Source: ANME-2 cluster archaeon
Lineage (GTDB): Archaea > Halobacteriota > Methanosarcinia > Methanosarcinales > Methanocomedenaceae
Length of the DNA: 25,522 nt
NCBI GenBank assembly: GCA_022353185.1
Contig: JAKRWB010000586.1
Span: 1 to 25,522 of the forward strand
Direction: 5' to 3'
The position numbers and the translations under genes are program-made. Numbering within the stretch: the stretch's first letter is position 1; each line of letters opens with the position of its first letter. The notes below the pieces were generated by a model, which was given only the letters and a program-made list of their open reading frames with translations, ran no database searches and was not told where the DNA came from. Shown piece after piece: positions 1-8,065 of the stretch.

Positions 1-226
1 ATATAAATAGTTATCTATCATAATCGATATCATTAAAAGCATTATCTTGATATTAAAAGTTAGGCCATACGCTTAAGGAATTGCAACAAACCCACTTGGT
101 ATCGATTTTCAATAAAAATTATAGATCAATTCGCGTATCTTTGAAAGTCAAGATAAATTGTACATATCGTTATATATTTAAAAACGTTTTGTTATATAAA
201 ATATAACAACACCCATGAAAAACAAG
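1..226. other. AT-rich intergenic region, no gene seen
   Basis: Very AT-rich and without a convincing reading frame. It contains a 10 bp palindrome (AAAACGTTTT, 181-190) followed by a 7 bp inverted repeat (GTTATAT/ATATAAC, 191-207). Both lie just beyond the 3' end of the tRNA. On the minus strand a short T-run (216-221) directly follows the tRNA and could end its transcript. Anything left of about 180 may belong to a neighbouring gene outside the window. Confidence 0.5.
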
Positions 227-309
227 CGCCGAGAGGGTGATTCGAACACCCGAGGGGCTAAGCCCCACAAGCTTTCCAAGCTTGCGCCATACCGCTAGAC
301 TACCTCGGC
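227..309 (-). tRNA. tRNA-Ser (anticodon GGA)
   Basis: Read on the minus strand, the 5' acceptor GCCGAGG pairs with TCTCGGC, with one G-T at the base of the stem. The anticodon arm is CAAGC/GCTTG around the loop TTGGAAA, giving anticodon GGA (serine codons UCC/UCU). A long GC-rich variable arm marks a class II tRNA, and the T-arm GGGTG/CACCC carries loop TTCGAAT. The discriminator base is G, as expected for serine. CCA is not encoded. It lies 37 nt downstream of cbf5 on the same strand. No clear promoter is visible in that gap, so it may be processed from the ribosomal operon transcript. Confidence 0.96.
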
Positions 310-332
310 ATTTTGATGCCTTATCTTGAATT

Positions 333-353
333 TGACTGACCCGTTTTCAGTCA
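333..353 (-). other. hairpin over the cbf5 stop codon
   Basis: A perfect 7 bp inverted repeat (TGACTGA / TCAGTCA) with a 7 nt loop covers the cbf5 stop codon. It is the last structure before tRNA-Ser. No T-run follows it on the minus strand, so an RNA processing or stability role is as likely as termination. Function is inferred only. Confidence 0.35.
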
Positions 354-1366
354 GCCTTATCTTTGTTTTCCGTCTTTGCTGTCCAGCCCTTAGGATAGGT
401 ACCTTCAAGCATCAGCACCCGTTTGGTGTCAGCCACCATACCAGTTTCAGCCTCCAACACGGCATCCGTGTCCATCAAAGCATCTGCCAGCGCTACCGCC
501 TCGCCCTTAATGCTCAGGACCAACACCCTGTCGCCAGGGTTAATACCAGTATCGATCTTCACCACACCAGGTGCGGCCAGACTGGCCCCGTGGCAGATGG
601 CATCCACAGCACTATCCCGTATTATTATACGAGGCAGATGCACAAGACCCAACTCCTTAGGCAGTATCACCCGGCGCAATTCACTCTCGTCCCCGGACTC
701 CTGGTATATCACCATCGCATCCTTCAGGTCGAACAGCGTCATCGTACTGTCGTCTTCCCGAAACGGTCCACTGCGGGTACGCCGCAACTCCTGCATGTGC
801 GCACCGGTGCCCAATGCCGCTCCCATATCATGACATAACTTCCTGATATAGGTACCCGACTCACAGCCAACACGCATCAGCACATTGGTACCATCCATCT
901 CCAGTATGTCAAGGTAATAAATATTTCGTATCCTTACCTCACGCTTCACAGCTGACTTGATAGGAGGTTTCTGGTAGATAGGACCTGTAAACTCCTCGAC
1001 AACCTTCATAAGGGCCGTCTTTTTTACGGTGGAGTGTAATTTCATTAAACATATATATTCTTTACCCGCACTCATCAGCGCGCCAACTGATTTCGTAGCA
1101 TCGCCCAGCATAACAGGAAGTAGTCCCGTAACTTTAGGGTCCAGTGTTCCGCCATGTCCTGCTTTGGGCAGGTCCAGTATCTTCTTCACCCACGACACCA
1201 CTTCATGACTGGTGGGGCCAGAAGGTTTATCCAGGTTAATGACTCCGTTATTGATATGTTCCTTTATAGGACGCTTATTTGGCAATAATCCATGTTCAGG
1301 GTCAGTGGTTTCATCCACCTTTTCCTTTAATTCCCGCTCGCTATCAGCAGGTAGTTTGTAATCCAT
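347..1366 (-). CDS. cbf5: tRNA/rRNA pseudouridine synthase Cbf5 (TruB family)
   Basis: Catalytic subunit of archaeal H/ACA ribonucleoproteins. It converts uridine to pseudouridine in rRNA with guide RNAs and can make pseudouridine 55 in tRNA. The 339-residue length fits the archaeal family. The TruB catalytic motif is present around residues 70-80 (GGTLDPKVTG) with the likely nucleophile D76. An archaeal N-terminal extension precedes GVINLDKPSGPTSHEV, and a PUA domain occupies roughly residues 245-330. The ATG directly abuts the cmk stop codon and is preceded by a purine-rich site (GAGGGGA). It is the last protein gene of the ribosomal block, followed by tRNA-Ser. Confidence 0.96.
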   Translation of the reverse strand: MDYKLPADSERELKEKVDETTDPEHGLLPNKRPIKEHINNGVINLDKPSGPTSHEVVSWVKKILDLPKAGHGGTLDPKVTGLLPVMLGDATKSVGALMSAGKEYICLMKLHSTVKKTALMKVVEEFTGPIYQKPPIKSAVKREVRIRNIYYLDILEMDGTNVLMRVGCESGTYIRKLCHDMGAALGTGAHMQELRRTRSGPFREDDSTMTLFDLKDAMVIYQESGDESELRRVILPKELGLVHLPRIIIRDSAVDAICHGASLAAPGVVKIDTGINPGDRVLVLSIKGEAVALADALMDTDAVLEAETGMVADTKRVLMLEGTYPKGWTAKTENKDKAD

Positions 1367-1912
1367 TTATCCCCTCAACTCCTTTTCCTTCATAGATTCA
1401 ATAGCAGTAATCGCGACTTTCGCCGTAGCTTCCGGGCCCCACACACTGGACTCCAATACCAGATCATAAGGAGTCAAATCGCTGATGTCAATATCATAGT
1501 ACTCCTTATACCGCTTAGCCTCACTTTCCTGTCGCTTAACAGTTTCATGCATGGCCTGCTCCAGGGAAATATCCTCACGGGCTGCAATCCTGCGCGCCCT
1601 GACATCTACATCGGTCTTTAGCATAATCTTCAGGTCCGCATCGTTCAGCATGCCCGATAGCCTCCCCTCGAAAAGGAAATTCCCGCCTGTTTTCGACATT
1701 TCGACCTGCCGCCTATCAATCTCATTATCAATAGCAGGATCTACCTCAGCAATACGCCCGAACTCCTCCAGGCTCACTCCGCGCTCTTTAGCCATAGCAC
1801 GGAACAAATCACCCGATGACACAGGCTTGAGATTGAATTGCTCAGCAATGGTCTTTGAAAGAGTACTCTTACCACTGCCCGGAGGCCCGCTGATTGTAAT
1901 TATCATGTTCAT
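1367..1912 (-). CDS. cmk: cytidylate kinase (archaeal type)
   Basis: Phosphorylates CMP/dCMP with ATP in the cytoplasm. The 181-residue protein has a P-loop at residues 9-17 (GPPGSGKST), followed by SSGDLFRAMA, a nucleotide-binding segment, and an arginine-rich lid region (VRARRIAARE). Its short length matches the archaeal single-domain form. The ATG overlaps the DUF106 stop as ATGA. An in-frame ATG two codons later would give a more family-like N-terminus, so the start is uncertain by two residues. It sits between DUF106 and cbf5 as in many euryarchaea. Confidence 0.95.
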   Translation of the reverse strand: MNMIITISGPPGSGKSTLSKTIAEQFNLKPVSSGDLFRAMAKERGVSLEEFGRIAEVDPAIDNEIDRRQVEMSKTGGNFLFEGRLSGMLNDADLKIMLKTDVDVRARRIAAREDISLEQAMHETVKRQESEAKRYKEYYDIDISDLTPYDLVLESSVWGPEATAKVAITAIESMKEKELRG

Positions 1913-2520
1913 ATGCCGCCTATGTTCAGGCTCTTCCGTATTATCTGGCTTATAGGCATACTACAGATAAAGTACCAGTATATCCAGTACTGGATCGGAC
2001 CCAGCGCATTCCCGGTCAGTACTTTCTCACCCCAGAATGGAAATATCAGTGTAGGGTCAGGGTGTTGACTGATGAACAGGTACGCCCACATGAACAATGG
2101 CAGCGAGATAATACTAATATATGCCATGGGTTTGAACTGCTGCTTGCTCATCTTCATCTGGTCTGCCATCATGTCCGAGCGCTGTCCTTCAAGTTTTTTC
2201 AGTTTAGCCTGGTTATCTGCCACCTGGGCTTCCCTGAACTCCTGCTGGAAATGCTTCATCTGGTCCTGTACCCGCCGCATCAGTTCCCAGTCCATGGTAT
2301 ATTTCTGTATCAGTGAAGCATACAGACCGGTAATGGCGGCCATTACGAACAGCATAATGTGGAACGGAAGCATATCAGGCAGCGGACCAAGCATAATTTC
2401 AACCGCTTGCCCTACCTGTACCCTGAATTTTTCCCCTAAAATGATGATTCCGAACATCATTCCAAAACCAAGGGCCAATGCAGCCCTATCCAATGTCTGC
2501 TTCCAGTTTGTGTTCGACAT
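1909..2520 (-). CDS. DUF106 / EMC3-TMCO1 family membrane insertase-like protein
   Basis: A 203-residue integral membrane protein. Hydrophobic segments lie near residues 14-31, 50-72, 132-152 and 176-196. Between the second and third is a charged, predicted coiled-coil cytosolic region (about 74-125). This arrangement and the place between adk and cmk identify the archaeal DUF106 family, which belongs to the Oxa1/YidC/EMC3 superfamily of membrane protein insertases. A role in inserting proteins beside SecY is established for the superfamily but inferred here. The methionine-rich stretch near residues 117-132 (MMADQMKMSKQQFKPM) resembles the substrate-binding methionines reported for related insertases. 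Confidence 0.9.
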   Translation of the reverse strand: MSNTNWKQTLDRAALALGFGMMFGIIILGEKFRVQVGQAVEIMLGPLPDMLPFHIMLFVMAAITGLYASLIQKYTMDWELMRRVQDQMKHFQQEFREAQVADNQAKLKKLEGQRSDMMADQMKMSKQQFKPMAYISIISLPLFMWAYLFISQHPDPTLIFPFWGEKVLTGNALGPIQYWIYWYFICSMPISQIIRKSLNIGGI

Positions 2521-2532
2521 ATCTAAATCCTA

Positions 2533-3183
2533 TTACAAAATTAATTCTATTACGTTGTTAATCTCTTTAAATATATCATCCACACTGCCGGTGCCATTCA
2601 CGGACTTTAACAGTCCTTTCTCACGATAATAATCAATAAGGGGATATGTCAGTCCATAATAAGAGACCAGCCTGGTCTTAACGGCATTCTCTGCATCATC
2701 ATCCCTCTGATACAGTTCTCCGCCACAATGGTCACATTTCCCGTTCACTTCAGGCGGATTAAATATAACATGATAGCTGGCACCACATCGACACATCCTT
2801 CTGCCAGCCAATCTTTTTACCAGGACCTCATCAGGTACTTCGATATCAATCACCGCATCCAGTTCCTTACCGACATGGTCAATGATATCTCCCAATGCCT
2901 GAGCCTGCGGAATAGTCCGTGGATAACCATCAAGCAGGAATCCTTTATCAGTATCCTGCTCAGACAACCTGTCCTCGACAATCCCTATCAGTACACTGTC
3001 TGGCACCAGTTCCCCGCGTTCCATGAATTTCTTTGCCTCAAGACCAAGTTGGGTGCCTCTTTCAATATTGTCCCGCAAAATATCGCCTGTAGATATATGC
3101 GGGATATTGTATAGCTGGGATATCTTCATTGCCTGGGTGCCCTTTCCGGCGCCAGGTGCACCCAGCAATACAAGATTGACCAT
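2533..3183 (-). CDS. adk: adenylate kinase with zinc-type LID
   Basis: Catalyses ATP + AMP to 2 ADP. The 216-residue long form has a P-loop at residues 8-15 (GAPGAGKG), the AMP-binding stretch STGDILRDNI (31-40), GYPRT (86-90), and a LID bearing four cysteines. The cysteines are C131 and C133, then C150 and C153, so the first pair is CxC rather than the usual CxxC. The fold matches bacterial-type adenylate kinases and is typical of this locus in euryarchaea. A GGAGG site lies over the secY stop region, 11 nt before the ATG. Confidence 0.95.
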   Translation of the reverse strand: MVNLVLLGAPGAGKGTQAMKISQLYNIPHISTGDILRDNIERGTQLGLEAKKFMERGELVPDSVLIGIVEDRLSEQDTDKGFLLDGYPRTIPQAQALGDIIDHVGKELDAVIDIEVPDEVLVKRLAGRRMCRCGASYHVIFNPPEVNGKCDHCGGELYQRDDDAENAVKTRLVSYYGLTYPLIDYYREKGLLKSVNGTGSVDDIFKEINNVIELIL

Positions 3184-3187
3184 TGTT

Positions 3188-4729
3188 TCATTTGCCTCCG
3201 AGGAATTGTCTCATCATTGGATGCATTTCCATCATCTGTTCAGACGCCAGGTCTTCATACAGCCGGTACACAATACTCACAGCCAGCAACAGACCGGTAC
3301 CACCTGCTCCTCCCAGCGTACCCAATAGACTGGCCACCAGTGTCAACAGACCGATGAATGCACCACCGATAATGGTAACTCTTGGGATATAGCGGTTCAT
3401 AACCCGCTCGATACTATCAACGTTTCGCCTGAACCCGGGTATCTGCATACCTGAATTGTGTATCTTCTGGGCTGTGTTCTTGGCATTCATACCAGTAGTC
3501 TCCACCCAGAACAGTGCAAATATGATACCGCCAATTATCAACATGGCAGCATCTGCCAGCACATGCACGCCTATCTGCCAGGTTGCCGGCACATCCACAG
3601 CTACAAAACCTGTAGTATTGGCATACTGGGTATTGAGGTCAGCAAAATTCTGGTTCACCAGACTGGGTATCCAGTCCCTGGGACTGTGAAGGGGCGCCAG
3701 GTAATACATCAGGCCGCTGGTTGGGGTACTGCCCCTGAACTCGCCAAATATCGTAATTCCCTTATTGAACAGCAACATACCTACCATCTGGATATTGGCC
3801 TGCAATGCCCGCACCAGGATCATGGGAAGTACACTGGCATATATAAGCTTGACAGGAAATCGACCTCTTGCACCCCTCACTGCACTATGCGCCAATGGAA
3901 TCTCGATACGGGTAGATTCCACGTACACTACCATAAGGAATATCAAAACTGTACTGATCAATGCCAGTATGCCGCCATCAATGAATACATTCTGGAACAT
4001 ATTGTCAGCCAGCAGGTTACCCAGTCCAACATCAGTAGTGAAAAACAACCATTTTGGTAGCAGCCCTACCGGAGCACTGCCAGGTCCGCCCGGACGGGTG
4101 ATACTGAACAGTCCTGTTACGATCGACTGGGCCACACCTGCCACAATGAACAGGCCCACACCTGAACCGATACCCCATTTGGATACCACCTCATCCATGA
4201 ACAGCACCAGGGTGCCGCCAATGAATATCTGGATAAATATAATGAAAATTACTAAATCCACCCCACCTGCCGGTGAAAGGTTAAAATCCGCTGATAACAT
4301 TGTTGCCAGACCAATATCAGGAAGGATATACCCGCCCAATATCTGCGGTAATGATTCCAGCACTATCATAACAAACACCAGCAACTTCTGGGCGCCCTGG
4401 AAGATAGCCTGGTCCTGCGGGTCGCTCAGGTCCATCCTGATAACATCCGCACCAACCAGTAACTGCAACACGATAGAAGCAGTAACAATTGGACCTATAC
4501 CCAATAGCATAAGCGAGCCTGAAGCTCCGGCAAAGAATGCCCTATATTGTTCAAACAAATCTATGGAATCCGCGGACATGCCAAAAAGAGGAATATTAGA
4601 CAGGGCAAAATAGAGTAACAGTATACCTATTGTCCAGCCCAGTTTCTTCTTAAAATGCACATGCCCTTCAGGTCTAGACACTGCTGGCAGTTTTCTTAAA
4701 AATGGTTCGATAGTATCCTTGAAGGTCAT
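3188..4729 (-). CDS. secY: protein translocase subunit SecY
   Basis: Central channel of the Sec translocon for secretion and membrane protein insertion. The 513-residue hydrophobic protein has about ten transmembrane segments. It has the archaeal N-terminus (TIEPFLRKLPAVSRPEGHVHFKKKLGW), the first helix and plug region, and the conserved ARGRFPVK-type cytosolic loop before the seventh helix. I chose the ATG at 4729 over the GTG three codons upstream: AAGGTG lies 6 nt before the ATG and the resulting start matches the family. It lies downstream of uL15, separated by 82 nt that hold a strong hairpin. Confidence 0.96.
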   Translation of the reverse strand: MTFKDTIEPFLRKLPAVSRPEGHVHFKKKLGWTIGILLLYFALSNIPLFGMSADSIDLFEQYRAFFAGASGSLMLLGIGPIVTASIVLQLLVGADVIRMDLSDPQDQAIFQGAQKLLVFVMIVLESLPQILGGYILPDIGLATMLSADFNLSPAGGVDLVIFIIFIQIFIGGTLVLFMDEVVSKWGIGSGVGLFIVAGVAQSIVTGLFSITRPGGPGSAPVGLLPKWLFFTTDVGLGNLLADNMFQNVFIDGGILALISTVLIFLMVVYVESTRIEIPLAHSAVRGARGRFPVKLIYASVLPMILVRALQANIQMVGMLLFNKGITIFGEFRGSTPTSGLMYYLAPLHSPRDWIPSLVNQNFADLNTQYANTTGFVAVDVPATWQIGVHVLADAAMLIIGGIIFALFWVETTGMNAKNTAQKIHNSGMQIPGFRRNVDSIERVMNRYIPRVTIIGGAFIGLLTLVASLLGTLGGAGGTGLLLAVSIVYRLYEDLASEQMMEMHPMMRQFLGGK

Positions 4730-4759
4730 CTGATGCACCTTTGTAATATTAGAATAATT

Positions 4760-4799
4760 GAATAGTAAAACAATAATTTAACATTATTGTTTTCTATTC
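4760..4799 (-). promoter_or_regulatory. long AT-rich hairpin between uL15 and secY
   Basis: The arms AAAACAATAAT (4767-4777) and ATTATTGTTTT (4783-4793) pair perfectly around a 5 nt loop. After one unpaired base the stem continues for 6 bp (GAATAG / CTATTC), about 17 bp in all. It starts 12 nt beyond the uL15 stop and ends 30 nt before the secY start. The second arm is T-rich on the minus strand. It may be an attenuator, partial terminator or RNA processing site that sets secY-adk-cmk-cbf5 apart from the ribosomal genes. The structure is seen directly; its role is inferred. Confidence 0.55.
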
Positions 4800-4811
4800 C
4801 AAGCTCACATT

Positions 4812-5306
4812 TCAGTCGGCTTCTTCAACAGCCTGTTCCAAAGGCTCTTCCGGCTCTGGAAGTGGTTCCATCTCTGACGGTACATACTCCACGACGCTGC
4901 CTCCGGCCTCTTCTACCTTATTCCTTGCCTTCTCGCTGCATTGTGAAACAGTCAGCACCATGGATTTGGTTACCATGCCGCCGCCCAGCACCTTATCAAT
5001 GTCCAATTCTGCCAGGTTCATATAGTACACGTCGCCTTCCTTTTGCGCCTGACCATCTGATACCAGCTGTTCAGCCAGTTCGTCCAGTTCACCCACATTC
5101 ACTATGGGCGTATAGGTTAGCATCTTCTGAGGGCGTTTGAACCCATGTTTTCCGTAGGCCAGGCCATTGAGGTAGTTGCGCACAAAATGGTGTTTACATC
5201 CACCTGCATTGCCACGACCTCCGCGACTGCCACCGCCACGCCGATTCTTGGAAGTACCGCCTCCGCATGTCCGTGAACCTCTGAATTTGGTTACATTCTT
5301 TTTCAT
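4812..5306 (-). CDS. rpl15: large ribosomal subunit protein uL15
   Basis: Large-subunit protein of 164 residues. The glycine/arginine-rich N-terminus (FRGSRTCGGGTSKNRRGGGSRG) and the following NYLNGLAYGKHGF are characteristic of archaeal uL15. The C-terminus is strongly acidic and proline-rich (about the last 20 residues), an extension beyond the core. The ATG at 5306 is preferred over an upstream GTG because GAGGTGA lies 5 nt before it. That site contains the uL30 stop codon, so the two genes are probably translationally coupled. Confidence 0.95.
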   Translation of the reverse strand: MKKNVTKFRGSRTCGGGTSKNRRGGGSRGGRGNAGGCKHHFVRNYLNGLAYGKHGFKRPQKMLTYTPIVNVGELDELAEQLVSDGQAQKEGDVYYMNLAELDIDKVLGGGMVTKSMVLTVSQCSEKARNKVEEAGGSVVEYVPSEMEPLPEPEEPLEQAVEEAD

Positions 5307-5311
5307 GTGAA

Positions 5312-5773
5312 TCACCTCATCCTGTGAAGTAAGGCATTAATGTCGTCGCCATGATATCCAAGTACACCGCCTTCAGCTACAGTCTTCTTAATACCCCTGT
5401 GTCCTTTTCTGGGAGGATGAAGCCTGAACAACGGTTTGAGCTGTGGCACATCTTTCATGGAAACCTCACCTGCATGAATAGCCTGTGCCAGGGCATCAAT
5501 ACCATCGAATGATGTATTCTCCTTCACATACTCATCGGTCAACCTGGCACCGCCCTTCAACTCACACCTTTTATGCATTAACTCGGTCAGGGCTTCCTGG
5601 GTGATATTACCCCAAGCCACATAATCCTTAACCTTCTGTATCATGCCCTTATTCTGGGGATTCTCATTCAGAACAATGCAATGATTGCCTTTGTTCAACC
5701 TGAGCATCTTAAGGGTATCCCTTATCTCGGGCCTGGTATTGACCGTACTTCGAAGCCGCACTACCGTGTACAT
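5312..5773 (-). CDS. rpl30: large ribosomal subunit protein uL30
   Basis: A 153-residue archaeal-length uL30. The N-terminal core (residues 1-60) shows the usual pattern with RPEIRDTLKMLRL and the NHCIV strand. The archaeal C-terminal extension ends in FRLHPPRKGHRGIKK and a short tail. The ATG overlaps the stop codon of uS5 by one base, and the stop codon lies inside the ribosome binding site of uL15. Role in the 50S subunit is by family. Confidence 0.95.
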   Translation of the reverse strand: MYTVVRLRSTVNTRPEIRDTLKMLRLNKGNHCIVLNENPQNKGMIQKVKDYVAWGNITQEALTELMHKRCELKGGARLTDEYVKENTSFDGIDALAQAIHAGEVSMKDVPQLKPLFRLHPPRKGHRGIKKTVAEGGVLGYHGDDINALLHRMR

Positions 5774-6393
5774 TACTTTGCCCCCCTGGTACGAATTACT
5801 GCAGTCATTTTCAGCGCTTCGTAAGTAGCCTTGGCAAAGTTCAGGGTAGTTCTGGTCTGACCCTCGGTCCTTGTCCAGACATCCTTGATACCTGCCAGCT
5901 GCATAACTGTCTTTGCAGTTTTCCCTGCAGCCAGTCCTAAGCCACGTGGAGCAGGTTTCAATATCACCTTAACACTGCCAACTTTACCTTCAACCTCGAA
6001 AGGAACAGTATGCTCTGTCCCGCAAACGCATTCCCATGAACCGCAACCTCGCTTCACTCCCGAAATATTAAGCTTAGCAATGTCAATAGCTTTGCGTATT
6101 GCTGGTCCTACCTGTGCATCCTTGCCCTGGCCCATGCCGATAAAACCATCTTCATTGCCCACAGCCACTACGGCTCTGAACTTTACCCGGCGACCAGAGT
6201 CAGTCATTCTCTGGACCATGTTAATGTCCAGTACTTCTTCCTTCAGTTCTGGAAGAAGTGCATCCACTATCTGTGGTTCCCTGATAGGAAGACCTGATTG
6301 CAGTGCCTCGTCCATTGAGGTCACCTGGCCTTCCTTTACCAGTATTCCCAGCCTTGTCTTGGGAATCCATTCTTTCTCGTAACCATATGCCAT
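5773..6393 (-). CDS. rps5: small ribosomal subunit protein uS5
   Basis: A 206-residue archaeal uS5, a 30S protein near the decoding and mRNA entry region. It has the N-terminal archaeal segment (EWIPKTRLG) and the double-stranded RNA-binding-like core with FRAVVAVGNEDGFIGMGQGK (about residues 73-92). The second domain contains the PRGLGLAAG loop. A cysteine-containing segment (GCGSWECVCG) lies in the middle, as in other archaeal and eukaryotic homologues. A clear GGAGG site precedes the ATG. One base overlaps uL30. Confidence 0.96.
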   Translation of the reverse strand: MAYGYEKEWIPKTRLGILVKEGQVTSMDEALQSGLPIREPQIVDALLPELKEEVLDINMVQRMTDSGRRVKFRAVVAVGNEDGFIGMGQGKDAQVGPAIRKAIDIAKLNISGVKRGCGSWECVCGTEHTVPFEVEGKVGSVKVILKPAPRGLGLAAGKTAKTVMQLAGIKDVWTRTEGQTRTTLNFAKATYEALKMTAVIRTRGAK

Positions 6394-6396
6394 TGT

Positions 6397-6921
6397 TTAA
6401 TCCTCCCCAAATTCACTTTTAATCTTTGCCAGAGTCTCATCGAACATGGCAGGAATATCAGTACCGGTATATTCCTTGATCTCTTCGCCCCTTATTCTGG
6501 GCTCATCAGGAAATATCTTAGGGTCATGGGGTACATCTAAACCAGAATCTACAATGCCTTTCAATGCAGCATATACCCGGCTGCCCTTGGATGAAACCTG
6601 TAGTCCCATATCCAGCACTGCGTTCTCATATCCAGCCTTCTGGGCCTTATAACCAAAAAGCAGGCCTGTGAGGTATGCTGATGGTGTATTGCCTGTGGGG
6701 CCGGTATAACCATAACTACCAAGTTCGGTAGAATCGGCATGAACTAAAGTTTGGTCACCTTCAGGCTTTGGTACCACCAGCTGGAGCCTCATATGTTTCA
6801 AGCTCCTGCGTGCTACTACCCGGGCCTGTTTAGACACCAACAATTTGAGCCGCTGATGATAATCGGTCCTTCCTTCTCTTCTACGTCTGAATGCTACTTT
6901 GTATCTAGGTCCTGTTGCCAT
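6397..6921 (-). CDS. rpl18: large ribosomal subunit protein uL18
   Basis: A 174-residue uL18 that binds 5S rRNA together with uL5. The basic N-terminus (GPRYKVAFRRRREGRTDY) and the following LLVSKQARVVARRS are diagnostic. The central GNTPSAYLTGLL segment and the archaeal C-terminal extension complete the domain order. The gap to uS5 is 3 nt. Confidence 0.96.
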   Translation of the reverse strand: MATGPRYKVAFRRRREGRTDYHQRLKLLVSKQARVVARRSLKHMRLQLVVPKPEGDQTLVHADSTELGSYGYTGPTGNTPSAYLTGLLFGYKAQKAGYENAVLDMGLQVSSKGSRVYAALKGIVDSGLDVPHDPKIFPDEPRIRGEEIKEYTGTDIPAMFDETLAKIKSEFGED

Positions 6922-6927
6922 GTATCA

Positions 6928-7380
6928 TCACGTCTCCTTGTGTTCAATGGATTCAATATGCGCTTCCATGTGTGCCACGTTCCTGTACACGCCACCTTTT
7001 GCCTTACGGCGCATGGTACAGTAAACCGATTTATCCAGTGTACCGTCACTTTTCAGTTCACGCAACTTTTTCCTCAGGGCACGTATCTTCGTCATCCATT
7101 GCTGTTTTCTGGGATTGCGGGCACCTTTGGCCCCGCTTCTGGAACCGTGACCTTTACGGTGTCCGTATGCCCTTTTAATATCCACCTTCCGGGCACGTCC
7201 CCTAGACACGCCTTTCACAGGTTTGGCTTTTACAGTACCGCTTGAAATAAGTCCCCTCACATCTTCACGGGTGATAGCATTAGCAATATCTCCTGCTGCT
7301 TCAGGGTCAAACCAAATCCGGTTAACTCCGACCTTTAGCACACTGGCTGCAATTTTCTTCTGGTTCTTGAGGTCTGACAT
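6928..7380 (-). CDS. rpl19e: large ribosomal subunit protein eL19
   Basis: Archaeal/eukaryotic 50S protein with no bacterial counterpart, 150 residues. It starts with the usual MSDLKNQKKIAASVLKVG and continues with NRIWFDPEA. The central lysine/arginine-rich stretch (about residues 60-90) contains SRGRARKVDIKRAYGHRKG, followed by a long charged helix. Its ribosome binding site is encoded in the last codons of eL32 (GAGGAGGTG), suggesting translational coupling. Confidence 0.96.
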   Translation of the reverse strand: MSDLKNQKKIAASVLKVGVNRIWFDPEAAGDIANAITREDVRGLISSGTVKAKPVKGVSRGRARKVDIKRAYGHRKGHGSRSGAKGARNPRKQQWMTKIRALRKKLRELKSDGTLDKSVYCTMRRKAKGGVYRNVAHMEAHIESIEHKET

Positions 7381-7381
7381 C

Positions 7382-8056
7382 TCACTGCACCTCCTCTTGA
7401 TAAGGTGGATTGAGTATTTTCAGTCCCAGGCTCTGTGCCTTTTTCACAATATCCATGCGCTTTCGCTGTCCTACGGTCCTAGCAATACGAATAGCCTGCG
7501 TAGCAGGATTAACATTGTCAAGGTCCTTGGCCCTGGATAGCAGGACTTCCTCAAAGCCTGACGGATGCAATCCCTTGACTGCAACAGGACTGCCGTATCC
7601 TGGTCTTGCCATCTCGCCTTTACCGAGGATGTATTTTCGTTTCTTATTATGCAATCCTCTGGGCTTTCTCCAGACATCCTTTAATTTCTTTTTCTTATGC
7701 TGGTCGGTCTGGACAAAGTGTGGTTTCTTGAGTTTTTGTCTCTTCCTGACATTGAAAAGCCTCTTGGATTCAGGTCCCATCTCAAGTTCTGCAGTGGGGA
7801 CGACTTTGGTATCCGACTCAAACTCTTCAGCCTTTACTTCATCAGCTTCAACATTGACTTCATCTATAAAATTGGACACTTCATCCGATATCTGCTCAGC
7901 CAGGGCCTCAGTTATCCCTTTAACTTCAGATAACTCTTCGACTGTGGCTTTGTTCAGGTCCGCAAATGAAGTATATCCTGCTTCAAACAGAGCCTTAGCC
8001 TTGGATTCGCCGACCCCTTTGAGTGAAGTGAATTTTTCGATTATCGCATCTTCCAT
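7382..8056 (-). CDS. rpl32e: large ribosomal subunit protein eL32 with N-terminal helix-hairpin-helix domain
   Basis: The eL32 core occupies about residues 93-224 (RKRQKLKKPHF, WRKPRGLHNKKR, GYGSPVAVKGLHPSG). It is preceded by an extra domain of about 60 residues with tandem helix-hairpin-helix signatures (LKGVGESKAKALFEAGY and VKGITEALAEQI) and an acidic linker. Haloarchaeal eL32 also carries an N-terminal extension, so this is a lineage feature rather than a recent fusion. I chose the ATG at 8056 (224 residues) over a GTG three codons upstream because AGGTGA lies 5 nt before it. That site overlaps the uL6 stop. Confidence 0.95.
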   Translation of the reverse strand: MEDAIIEKFTSLKGVGESKAKALFEAGYTSFADLNKATVEELSEVKGITEALAEQISDEVSNFIDEVNVEADEVKAEEFESDTKVVPTAELEMGPESKRLFNVRKRQKLKKPHFVQTDQHKKKKLKDVWRKPRGLHNKKRKYILGKGEMARPGYGSPVAVKGLHPSGFEEVLLSRAKDLDNVNPATQAIRIARTVGQRKRMDIVKKAQSLGLKILNPPYQEEVQ

Positions 8057-8065
8057 TATAATCAC

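Noticed and set aside
3765..4613. Long plus-strand open frame opposite secY
   Set aside because: Fully antisense to a clear SecY gene, with low-complexity Ser/Thr/Pro/Ile composition typical of a shadow frame and no domain pattern.
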